64,000 nt of DNA from UBA7330 sp043554545. GTDB taxonomy: Bacteria > Bacteroidota > Bacteroidia > Cytophagales > Cyclobacteriaceae. Position 1 is the first letter of the stretch; each line of letters begins with the position of its first letter. The stretch is taken from contig CP121337.1 in assembly GCA_043554545.1 (NCBI GenBank), forward strand, positions 744,001 through 808,000. Direction: 5' to 3'. Shown here one piece after another: positions 54,567-62,592 of this stretch. The notes under the pieces are model-generated. The model was not told where the DNA came from, did no database searches, and was given only the letters and a program-made list of their open reading frames with translations. The position numbers were made by a program, and so were the translations under genes.

Positions 54567-55979
54567 TTAATTGTGATGATAGACCTCCCATTCCATATAA
54601 TTTTCAAAAGCCTCACTCAATGCAGCTGCTGTTTGAGAGGCATTCATTACCACATGATGCTCGAAGCCATTTTTACAGACATACTGCATTAACCCCTGAA
54701 GATTCGGAATTTTTGCTACAGCACGGTTACCGAAAGTATTGAGCTCATCATCAGTCAGCTGGCCATCTCCAACATAGGCCTTCATAGTACCTTTAGTATC
54801 ATCTGTGGATATCCTACCGTAAGTGAGCGGCGAGGCAGGTGTTCGACCGTCCAGTGCACCGTAAGTATTTTCTACCCCAACCGTAGTTCCCAAAATGGGC
54901 GCATTGCTTATTTCAATATCAGGAAGAAATGATTTTGCCCAGTTACCACAGTGAAAGAGCACGCACTTCTCATCATCGTCTGCATAATTGTTGTTCCAGT
55001 CAACCAAAGCACTTGGTGAACCGGAAGCCAACTGCATGGCATACATGCTTAAGGTCCCGGTGACGTCTACTTCACAAGCACTAGGGATCATGCCTTCACT
55101 GAACATGCTCGCACTCGTACAAACATTGCATCCATAATTTTGCTGGAGAGAAGTCCAGCATTGAATGGCATTGGCATCCAGATCGTTTTCCTCCATAAAA
55201 TCATTAAGGACCACATCGAGTTTTGCGATTTGAATCATCGCCTCAGCAGGTGTTTTACCACTGGGAGCATATTTGTTGATCTTTTCAAGATGATCCTTAA
55301 CCCTTTTATCTGTTTTATCCAGTTTGTCGGCTTTACCAAGTATCTCAGACAGATCACAGGTAACAACAGATATTCCATTTTTTTGGAGAATTTTTTCACT
55401 GTATCGAACGGTATTGAAGGCAGTTGGCCTGGCACCAATTGCTCCAATCCGTACATTTTTTAATCCCTTGACTACTCTGCAAACAGCAGTGAAGTGTGTT
55501 AGATCTTCTAGGAATGATTGATCTGATGGATGTACAACATGTTTTGTAGTGAGTGTGTATTTAATACCGTATTGATAAAGATTGTTGCAAACAGAGATCT
55601 TGCCGCACCATGAATCCCGACGGTTGGCGACGTTAAGTTTATTCAGTTCATCCGGATATCCCTGGATGAGAACCGGTACTTTCAGATTGGCCAGATGTAA
55701 GGTATCAGCAATGCCTCTTTCATCACCAAAATTTGGCAGCACGACCAACACACCGGAGATTACATTTTTATGTTTGATAAACAGATCAGCACATTTCCTG
55801 GCATCCTGATAGGTTTCGACACCACCCAGCTTTGAGTCTTTCTCACTTAGCAAGATGGTACTGATACCATTTTCTTCTAATATCTTTAGGACATCTTTAC
55901 GGGCTTCAGAAACTAATTTGTCAGGGAAAAAATCCCGGTTCCCAATGATGACCCCCAGTGTAATATTTCCTTTTTTCAT
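54567..55979 (-). CDS. L-fucose/L-arabinose isomerase family protein (candidate D-apiose isomerase)
   Basis: A 470-residue protein of the fucose/arabinose-isomerase superfamily. The N-terminal Rossmann-like part has GVIIGNRDFFP and SGVLVVLPNFGDERGIADTL. IGAIGARPTAFNTVRYSE marks the middle domain. CEVDVTGTLSMYAMQLASG and VLFHCGNWAKSFL carry the metal-ligand and C-terminal signature residues (Glu-Val-Asp and His). Enzymes of this fold interconvert aldoses and ketoses with Mn2+. Being first after the regulator, it probably makes the ketose that the FGGY kinase phosphorylates. Its ATG overlaps the regulator gene by 4 bases. Confidence 0.85.
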   Translation of the reverse strand: MKKGNITLGVIIGNRDFFPDKLVSEARKDVLKILEENGISTILLSEKDSKLGGVETYQDARKCADLFIKHKNVISGVLVVLPNFGDERGIADTLHLANLKVPVLIQGYPDELNKLNVANRRDSWCGKISVCNNLYQYGIKYTLTTKHVVHPSDQSFLEDLTHFTAVCRVVKGLKNVRIGAIGARPTAFNTVRYSEKILQKNGISVVTCDLSEILGKADKLDKTDKRVKDHLEKINKYAPSGKTPAEAMIQIAKLDVVLNDFMEENDLDANAIQCWTSLQQNYGCNVCTSASMFSEGMIPSACEVDVTGTLSMYAMQLASGSPSALVDWNNNYADDDEKCVLFHCGNWAKSFLPDIEISNAPILGTTVGVENTYGALDGRTPASPLTYGRISTDDTKGTMKAYVGDGQLTDDELNTFGNRAVAKIPNLQGLMQYVCKNGFEHHVVMNASQTAAALSEAFENYMEWEVYHHN

Positions 55980-56743
55980 TTATCGGCTATTATTAATTCT
56001 ATGTCATTTTCTTTGAATACCTGTGTATGCTTTTCCTTAATTCCGGAATCAGTAATGATGTAATCGATAAGAGATAGGGCACCCAGGCTAGCGAATGCGC
56101 TTTTCCCAAACTTGGTGGAGTCAGCAACCAAATACGTGATGTCAGCGGCATCAATCATGGCTTTTTTTACTACCAAATCACTCAAACTTGGGTAGGTAAG
56201 GCCAGATTTCAGAGAAATACCTGCTGTTGCCAGGAAAAGCTTCTGAACATTGATACCATTAAAGAAGTCGGCTGCTTTTTGGCCAGTAAGCGAAAGCGTA
56301 GGTGGTTTGAATTCACCACCTGTCATTACAACCTCGATGTTTGGATTAGCTCCAAGCATCAATGCTATATTCAATGCATTAGTAATAACAGTGAGTCCGT
56401 TTATTTTAGTAAGGAGTTTTGCAATTTCGGTAGTAGTAGATCCTGAATCAAGGATAATGGTATCACCGGGTTGTATAAATTCCAGACATTTTTCCGCTAT
56501 GACTACTTTTTCTTTGAGATTTTCCTGGTGGATGATGGAGAAGTTTTTTACCTGGTCTTCTACATTTTTCAAGTAAGCACCACCGTGTTCGCGTATTATC
56601 AAGCCTTCATTTTCCAGTTTTTCCAGATCCTGCCTAACAGTAACCTCTGTCACTTTAAAGATGCGAGCTAAATCAATGACTTTAGCCGAGCCATCCTCCT
56701 TTATTAATTCAAGAACTTTCTCTCTTCTTTGATTGGGAAGCAT
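55976..56743 (-). CDS. DeoR family transcriptional regulator
   Basis: A 255-residue DeoR repressor. The winged helix-turn-helix at residues about 7-57 has VIDLARIFKVTEVTVRQDLE and IIREHGGAYL. The sugar-phosphate sensing domain has ILDSGSTTTEIAKLL, VVMTGGEFKPPTLSLTG and ADSTKFGKSAFASLG. Such regulators are released by a phosphorylated sugar of their own pathway. It is the first gene of the uptake operon. Paired half-sites around both divergent promoters suggest that it controls itself, the operon and the facing DUF1593/pectate-lyase operon. Confidence 0.93.
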   Translation of the reverse strand: MLPNQRREKVLELIKEDGSAKVIDLARIFKVTEVTVRQDLEKLENEGLIIREHGGAYLKNVEDQVKNFSIIHQENLKEKVVIAEKCLEFIQPGDTIILDSGSTTTEIAKLLTKINGLTVITNALNIALMLGANPNIEVVMTGGEFKPPTLSLTGQKAADFFNGINVQKLFLATAGISLKSGLTYPSLSDLVVKKAMIDAADITYLVADSTKFGKSAFASLGALSLIDYIITDSGIKEKHTQVFKENDIELIIADK

Positions 56744-56762
56744 ATTTATTTTTTCACGATTT

Positions 56763-56770
56763 CAAAATTA
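56763..56770 (-). promoter_or_regulatory. -7 box of the deoR-isomerase-transketolase-ABC operon
   Basis: The minus strand reads TAATTTTG, an exact TAnnTTTG, 20 bases upstream of the regulator's start. A TTTCGATA half-site lies immediately upstream, within the promoter. Confidence 0.55.
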
Positions 56771-56775
56771 GTAAA

Positions 56776-56839
56776 TTTTCGATAATTTATTAATTTTTAC
56801 GATTATTTACTTTTCAGTATATTTGAAAAAATATCGAAA
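56776..56839. promoter_or_regulatory. Putative DeoR-type operator half-sites
   Basis: TTTTCGATA (56776-56784) and, in opposite orientation, TATCGAAA (56832-56839), with a weaker TTTACGATT (56796-56804) between. TTTCG-type half-sites are common for DeoR-family repressors. The first lies inside the leftward promoter and the last just after the -7 box of the rightward one. Binding is inference. Confidence 0.45.
56818..56825 (+). promoter_or_regulatory. -7 box of the DUF1593 / pectate lyase operon
   Basis: TATATTTG matches TAnnTTTG exactly, 85 bases before the start codon of the first DUF1593 gene. The TATCGAAA half-site begins 7 bases after it, close to the expected transcription start. Confidence 0.55.
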
Positions 56840-56909
56840 CAAATGTAAAAGTAGAACCAGAAATCCTGGTACAGCCAATAAGAGCAATTGCAATTAAAGT
56901 TTCAATAAT

Positions 56910-58340
56910 ATGAGACAAGAAATTAATCTAAGAATCCGGGTAGCGATCTTACTCATACTAGTGGTTTTTTTAGCAGGTGCCCAGGAAAAAAGTCGACTGA
57001 TTGTGCTCACTGATATTGGGGGTGATCCGGATGATCAGATGTCGATGGTTCGGTTAATGACCTATGCCAATCACTTTGACATTGAGGGTTTGATTGCTAC
57101 CCACAAAAGTGGGAATAACCCTGTAGAACCGGAATATATACAAATGATTGTTGAAGCTTATGGGAAAGTACGGGACAACCTCGAACTTCACGAAGCAGGA
57201 TATCCAACAGCAGCTTATTTGATGGAACGCATTGCTAAAGGTCAAGCATTAGATAACATGGAGGGTGTGGGAGAAGGAAAAGATTCACCTGGCTCTGATC
57301 TTTTGATTAATGTGGTAGACAAGGAGGATACAAGACCCGTTTGGGTGACGGTATGGGGTGGACCTAATGTACTGGCCCAGGCGCTCTGGAAGGTACGCAA
57401 AACCAGATCAACCGCTGAACTGGCAAAATTTGTATCCAAACTTCGTGTTTATGCTATATCAGATCAGGATAACAGTGGTCCCTGGATACGAAAAGAATTT
57501 CCGGAACTGTTTTACATAGTAACTCCCGGGGTCAATGCCGGAGGTGGTTTTCACCATGCCACATGGATCGCCATAGGTGGTGATAAATTTCACGGACGAT
57601 TCGATGGTGCAGATTTTTCGTTGGTAACCAATGAATGGCTTGAAAGAAATGTGAGAGAAAAGGGTCCCCTGGGAGCGATGTATCCACATTGGGAATTCAT
57701 GATGGAAGGAGACACACCCTCATTTCTTTATCTGTTTAACAATGGATTGAACAATCCTGAACAACCGGATTGGGGAGGCTGGGGGGGGCGGTATGAGCTG
57801 TACACACCTAAAACGGAAAAATGGTTTTTGGAACCGGAAACCAGACCGATCTGGACAAATGTTCAGGATGAAGTGCTTGGCTCTGATGGAGAGTGGCACA
57901 CCACCAATCATGCTACTATTTGGAGATGGCGAGAACATTATCAAAATGATTTTTCAGCTAGAATGGACTGGACAACAAAACCCTATGACAAGGCCAATCA
58001 TCCGCCGGTAGTTAAACTGGATCATCCAAAATATATCAAAGCAAAACCTGGTGAACTGGTTGAACTTAGTGCTAGAAGTACAACCGACCCTGATGGCGAT
58101 GCCCTATCCTTTGAATGGTTCTGTTATGAAGAAGCAGGTACACGTGCCATGTCGAATTCCAGAACCGGAGTTAAACATGATATCTATGGTTTTGATCAGT
58201 CCAAAGCGTCACTAAACGTAAAAACCAGTCGCGTAATGCGACCAGGAACTGGTACGATTCATATTATTCTGGCGGTCACTGATCATGGATCACCCAGACT
58301 GACCAGGTATCAGAGAGTAATCATAGATGTAGAAGAATAA
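56910..58340 (+). CDS. DUF1593 protein, copy 2
   Basis: A 476-residue secreted protein (signal peptide ending LAGA-QE). The DUF1593 domain starts IVLTDIGGDPDDQMSMVRLM; of the four copies this is the closest to the nucleoside-hydrolase metal loop. VTVWGGPNVLAQALWKV, VYAISDQDNSGPWIRKEF, MMEGDTPSFLYLFNNGL and GGWGGRYELYTP follow. The C-terminal Ig-like domain (NHPPVVKLDHPK, TDPDGDALSFEWF) has the same place as in copy 1. It is the first gene of a four-gene operon (gaps 17, 7 and 12 bases). Confidence 0.88.
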   Translation: MRQEINLRIRVAILLILVVFLAGAQEKSRLIVLTDIGGDPDDQMSMVRLMTYANHFDIEGLIATHKSGNNPVEPEYIQMIVEAYGKVRDNLELHEAGYPTAAYLMERIAKGQALDNMEGVGEGKDSPGSDLLINVVDKEDTRPVWVTVWGGPNVLAQALWKVRKTRSTAELAKFVSKLRVYAISDQDNSGPWIRKEFPELFYIVTPGVNAGGGFHHATWIAIGGDKFHGRFDGADFSLVTNEWLERNVREKGPLGAMYPHWEFMMEGDTPSFLYLFNNGLNNPEQPDWGGWGGRYELYTPKTEKWFLEPETRPIWTNVQDEVLGSDGEWHTTNHATIWRWREHYQNDFSARMDWTTKPYDKANHPPVVKLDHPKYIKAKPGELVELSARSTTDPDGDALSFEWFCYEEAGTRAMSNSRTGVKHDIYGFDQSKASLNVKTSRVMRPGTGTIHIILAVTDHGSPRLTRYQRVIIDVEE

Positions 58341-58357
58341 CCAGGTATTTAAAGAAA

Positions 58358-59806
58358 ATGAAAACAACCTATATCTTATTAATACTGATCATTTTTTGTG
58401 GTTGTAGTAAAAGCGATGTGAATGGTAATCAGATGAGCGATACCATTCAGAAACCTCGTATCATCGTCACTTCAGATGGTGAGATTGATGATGAGTGTTC
58501 AATGGTGAGATTCCTGCTATATACCAATGAATGGGATATAGAAGGCATCATTACTTCCAGTTCTCAGTATCATTCGCATGGGCATAACTGGGCTGGGGAC
58601 GACTGGATTGATCCTTACCTGGAGGCCTATGCAGCAGTATATCCTAATCTCATACAACATGACGAAGGTTATCCGGATCCTAACTATCTAAAGTCTGTGA
58701 GTTTTCTGGGGAATGTGGAAGCTGAGGGAGAGATGGATTCAATCACAGCAGGTTCTCAACACATCGTTAGTGTGCTCCTGGATGAATCGGATAATCGTCC
58801 GATTTGGCTGCAGGCCTGGGGAGGACCAAATACAATTGCAAGAGCCCTGAAAACAATTCAGGAAGAGCATCCTGAAAGGATGGATGAAGTTGCTGACAAA
58901 TTACGATTTTTCTTTATTTGGGAGCAGGATTCGACATACCAGGCTTACATACGACCCAATTGGGGACAGTTTAATATCCCTAAGATCATATCAGATCAGT
59001 TTGAAGCAATTGCCTATCGCTGGAAAACCTGTCAACCAGATGAAATGCATCACTATTTTGAAAGTGACTGGATGACCAAAAATATCCTGGAAAATCACGG
59101 TGCGCTTACTTCACTTTACAAAGCACATCAGGGTGAAGAAGATGGTTTTATAAAAGGTGATTTCCGGTCGGAAGGCGATTCGCCTGCATTTATGCACCAG
59201 ATACCTACCGGCCTTAGGAATTTGGAATCTCCCGACTGGGGTGGTTGGGCTGGTAGATATGTGAAGGTTCGTGATAACACATGGTTGGATCCGGTTCCAG
59301 TTCCAGGATATGAATATCCTGAAGGAAGGTGGTATGGAAGTAATTCCTGGGGAAGGGTTAGCTCCAAAAGAGGAGGCACTGTCAATAATAGTGAAGCCCA
59401 CAAAATGTACTTCAAGCCAATCTGGAGATGGTCTGATGCTTTTCAAAATGACTTTGCTGCCCGGGCTGACTGGTGTGTAAAGTCCTATGATCAGGCCAAT
59501 CATCCTCCAGTTGTTCAGATGACGAATTCGCTAGATATTTCAGCGAAAGCGGGAGAGCAGATAGAACTAGATGTGAAAACTACCGATCCGGATGGTAATG
59601 AAATGTCCATTAAATGGTGGCAATATGCTGAGGTTGATACCTATCCGGGGAAAATTGTGATTCTGAATGATACTGGTAGCAAAACGGTTTTCAAAATTCC
59701 TGAGGATATTAAAAGAGGAGAAAATATCCACATTATTTGCGAGGTTTCAGATCATGGATTTCCCACCCTGACCCGGTATTCAAGAACGATAATTAACATA
59801 AACTGA
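58358..59806 (+). CDS. DUF1593 lipoprotein, copy 3
   Basis: A 482-residue lipoprotein with lipobox IFCGC (Cys about residue 16). The domain begins IIVTSDGEIDDECSMVRFLL, in which the usual GxDPDD is shortened to GEIDDE. LQAWGGPNTIARALKTI, FIWEQDSTYQAYIRPNW and GGWAGRYVKV follow. An insertion of about 25 residues before PIWRWSDAFQNDFAARADWC, and the C-terminal Ig-like domain (TDPDGNEMSIKWWQ), complete it. The lipid anchor and altered loop suggest a different subsite or location from copy 2 (inference). Confidence 0.87.
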   Translation: MKTTYILLILIIFCGCSKSDVNGNQMSDTIQKPRIIVTSDGEIDDECSMVRFLLYTNEWDIEGIITSSSQYHSHGHNWAGDDWIDPYLEAYAAVYPNLIQHDEGYPDPNYLKSVSFLGNVEAEGEMDSITAGSQHIVSVLLDESDNRPIWLQAWGGPNTIARALKTIQEEHPERMDEVADKLRFFFIWEQDSTYQAYIRPNWGQFNIPKIISDQFEAIAYRWKTCQPDEMHHYFESDWMTKNILENHGALTSLYKAHQGEEDGFIKGDFRSEGDSPAFMHQIPTGLRNLESPDWGGWAGRYVKVRDNTWLDPVPVPGYEYPEGRWYGSNSWGRVSSKRGGTVNNSEAHKMYFKPIWRWSDAFQNDFAARADWCVKSYDQANHPPVVQMTNSLDISAKAGEQIELDVKTTDPDGNEMSIKWWQYAEVDTYPGKIVILNDTGSKTVFKIPEDIKRGENIHIICEVSDHGFPTLTRYSRTIININ

Positions 59807-59813
59807 CCTTCAA

Positions 59814-61190
59814 ATGAAACATATTTTATCTGGCATTTTGTTGTTGCTTGTTTTCGAGAATCAATCTCAGCAACTGGCTTTTCCCACCGCCGAAGGCTAT
59901 GGTAAATACTCAAAAGGAGGACGTGGCGGAGTTGTCCTGGAAGTCACAAACCTGAATGATAGTGGTGAAGGAAGTTTAAGAGCTGCCGTAGATGCTGAAG
60001 GTCCAAGGACGATTGTATTTAAGGTTTCAGGCAACATCGAGCTGGAGAGTCCCATAAAAATAAAGAACCCTTATATTACAATAGCTGGACAAACAGCTCC
60101 CGGTGATGGTATATGCTTGAAGAATCATCCGTTGAGCATTGATGCTGACCATGTCATTATCCGCTACATCAGGATTCGTCCAGGTGATGTATCCGGCAAA
60201 GATTATGATGCGGTCTCCAGTAGATATACCAAACACATTATACTGGATCATATTTCTGCAAGCTGGAGTATAGACGAATGTATGTCAGTATATCACTGTG
60301 ACAGTATCACCGTACAATGGTCTCTGATCTCAGAAAGTTTGAGTGGCTCAAATCATGTAAAAGGATCTCACGGATTCGGAGGGATTTGGGGTTCTAATTA
60401 TGGTTCTTATCATCATAACTTATTAGCTCACCATACCAGTCGTAATCCCCGCATGGCTTCCGGAGCAGGTTATACTGATTATAGAAACAATGTGATCTAC
60501 AACTGGGGGTATCAAAATTTATATGGAGGTGAAGCGCAGCAGTCAGGAAATCCAAAATTCAATTTTTCAACCTTCAATATTGTTGCCAACTATTATAAGC
60601 CAGGTCCGGCAACCCAACCGGGAGAAGTTTCTTACCGGATTGCCAATCCTGGTTTTAGAAGTGAGGAAGACTTTGGGAGATGGTATGTGTCAAAAAATGT
60701 GATAGAAAACAACAAGGCTGTTTCTAAGGACAACTGGAATGGTGGTGTCCAGACAAAAATTGCTATTGAAAAAATAAAACTTGATAAGCCATGGGAGGCG
60801 ATGCTAATCAATGAACAGACAGCTGAGCAAGCATATGACCTGGTTATACAACAAGCAGGAGCTAGTTTACCTAAAAGAGACCCTATCGATACCAGAATCA
60901 TAGCAGAAGTGAAGGGTGGATATGCAACTTTTGAAGGTTCCGGTTATAAAAGTATTTCAAAAGTTGCGGACCCATCGAAGAAAACAGGGATCATAGACTC
61001 CCAGGAGGATGTAGGTGGGTGGCCAGAGCTTAAAAGCACCCCCGCTCCAACAGACACAGACCATGATGGAATGCCAGACGAATGGGAGATTAAAAATGGT
61101 TTGAATCCAAAGGATGCTGCAGACCGAAATAAAGTCAGCAAGGAAGGGTATACGATGCTTGAGCAGTATTTGAATAACTTAAAATCCTGA
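59814..61190 (+). CDS. Pectate lyase family protein (PL1-like)
   Basis: A 458-residue secreted right-handed beta-helix protein. After the signal peptide, AFPTAEGYGKYSKGGRGG opens the domain. VTNLNDSGEGSLRAAV, ITIAGQTAPGDGICLKNHP and IILDHISASWSIDECMSVY are PL1-like blocks with the acidic calcium-site residues. HHTSRNPRMASGAGY provides the arginine region. The C terminus has TDTDHDGMPDEWEIKNGLNP, a calcium-binding thrombospondin-3-like repeat. It probably cleaves homogalacturonan. It lies between two DUF1593 genes in one operon, 7 and 12 bases from its neighbours, which ties DUF1593 to pectin. Confidence 0.88.
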   Translation: MKHILSGILLLLVFENQSQQLAFPTAEGYGKYSKGGRGGVVLEVTNLNDSGEGSLRAAVDAEGPRTIVFKVSGNIELESPIKIKNPYITIAGQTAPGDGICLKNHPLSIDADHVIIRYIRIRPGDVSGKDYDAVSSRYTKHIILDHISASWSIDECMSVYHCDSITVQWSLISESLSGSNHVKGSHGFGGIWGSNYGSYHHNLLAHHTSRNPRMASGAGYTDYRNNVIYNWGYQNLYGGEAQQSGNPKFNFSTFNIVANYYKPGPATQPGEVSYRIANPGFRSEEDFGRWYVSKNVIENNKAVSKDNWNGGVQTKIAIEKIKLDKPWEAMLINEQTAEQAYDLVIQQAGASLPKRDPIDTRIIAEVKGGYATFEGSGYKSISKVADPSKKTGIIDSQEDVGGWPELKSTPAPTDTDHDGMPDEWEIKNGLNPKDAADRNKVSKEGYTMLEQYLNNLKS

Positions 61191-61202
61191 ACAGTTTATA
61201 GA

Positions 61203-62498
61203 ATGAAAAAAAGTCGAGTCAAATCTCTTAAAGTCATCTTGTTTTCAATGGTAATTATCATTGGTAGTGGATGCAATCAAATAACGGAGCAGGTAGAAAG
61301 GCCCCGCATCATTGTCTCTACTGATATCGGAGGCACTGATCCGGATGATTTCCAATCAATCATTCACCTCTTTATGTATGCCGATCTCTTTGAGATCGAA
61401 GGATTGATCTCATCACCGTACGGTCCGGGTCGTAAGTCAGACATACTTAAAATGATTGACCTATATGAACAAGATCTACCCAAACTGAAGAAACATGCTG
61501 ATGATTTTCCGACTGCAGATTACTTAAGATTGGTCACAAAGCAGGGAGGGATTAATGCTGCGCCTTTCAAAGGGTGGAGTACTTCCACAGAAGGCTCAGA
61601 ATGGATCATACAGGCTGCAAGGAAGCAGAGTGATCAGCCACTTTGGGTGCTGATCTGGGGTGGTCTGGATGATCTTGCACAGGCATTGCATGATGCACCT
61701 GAAATTACTGAAAATATCAGGGTGTATTGGATAGGGGGACCCAACAAGAAGTGGGGTGTTAATGGCTACACGTACATCGCCGAAAACCATCCAAACCTAT
61801 GGATGATTGAGGCCAATGCAACATACAGGGGCTGGTTCTTGGATGAAGAGTCCCCTGAGGAATTCAGTAATGATGACTTTTATGGGAACTTCATCAGAGA
61901 ACGAGGAGCCATGGGAAAGGATTTTAAGAATCATTATGGAGGAGGAATCAAGATGGGGGATACGCCTTCATTGGTATACCTGATGAATGGTGATCCTGAT
62001 GATCCGATGGGAGAAAGCTGGGGCGGTAGTTTTGTGAGAATAGGGTACAGTACCAAGGATTTGTTTGAAAGAAATACAACCATTGAGGATACGGTTAGTG
62101 TGTATTCTATAATCGAATGGTATTTTGATGGTCCCGAGATGGATATTCCCTTGGACTCAGCATGTTTCACAGCAAACATTTCGGGTCAGGAATGGCCGGG
62201 TTACTATATGGGCGCAGGTAAGTATGGGATCAGGTATTCATCCAAAAAGCCGGAAACCGGAACGTATAAGTTCACCGGTGATATTCTCGGTTTCAAAGTA
62301 CAGGAGGGGCAATATGTGAGCGTCAATCCCTGGCCGGGTAGAGTTGATGAAGATGATATCAGGTTAGGAAATCAATGGTATAGTGATGACCCTGCGGATG
62401 ATCTTTTCATTGGTGAACAACAGGGTGCCAGGACCGTTTCAAAGTGGCGATCTGAATTCCTTATGGATTGGGCATCCAGATGGGAATGGCTTGAGTGA
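61203..62498 (+). CDS. DUF1593-like lipoprotein lacking the C-terminal Ig domain, copy 4
   Basis: A 431-residue lipoprotein (lipobox GSGC, Cys about residue 25). It begins IIVSTDIGGTDPDDFQSIIH, with one residue more in the metal loop than copy 2. WVLIWGGLDDLAQALHDA, VYWIGGPNKKWGVNGYTYIA, KMGDTPSLVYLMNG and WGGSFVRIGYS follow. The protein stops at FLMDWASRWEWLE, exactly where copies 1-3 continue into the Ig-like domain, so it is a single-domain version. It is the most divergent of the four and the last gene of the operon. Confidence 0.83.
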   Translation: MKKSRVKSLKVILFSMVIIIGSGCNQITEQVERPRIIVSTDIGGTDPDDFQSIIHLFMYADLFEIEGLISSPYGPGRKSDILKMIDLYEQDLPKLKKHADDFPTADYLRLVTKQGGINAAPFKGWSTSTEGSEWIIQAARKQSDQPLWVLIWGGLDDLAQALHDAPEITENIRVYWIGGPNKKWGVNGYTYIAENHPNLWMIEANATYRGWFLDEESPEEFSNDDFYGNFIRERGAMGKDFKNHYGGGIKMGDTPSLVYLMNGDPDDPMGESWGGSFVRIGYSTKDLFERNTTIEDTVSVYSIIEWYFDGPEMDIPLDSACFTANISGQEWPGYYMGAGKYGIRYSSKKPETGTYKFTGDILGFKVQEGQYVSVNPWPGRVDEDDIRLGNQWYSDDPADDLFIGEQQGARTVSKWRSEFLMDWASRWEWLE

Positions 62499-62499
62499 T

Positions 62500-62520
62500 T
62501 TATTTTCCTAGAGAAAATAA
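62500..62520 (+). terminator. Possible terminator stem-loop after the DUF1593 operon
   Basis: TTATTTTC-ctaga-GAAAATAA, an 8-bp perfect stem directly after the stop codon. No T-run follows, so it is a weak call. A second hairpin, GTAAAGGAT / ATCCTTTAC (62575-62609) with an inner CAGAT/ATCTG stem, covers the end of the facing receptor gene. Confidence 0.35.
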
Positions 62521-62592
62521 GCAATTGATGTAGCCTAATTAGACCTTATTCCTCGTGGATCATAGCCAGGTAATGTAAAGGATCTTCAGATA

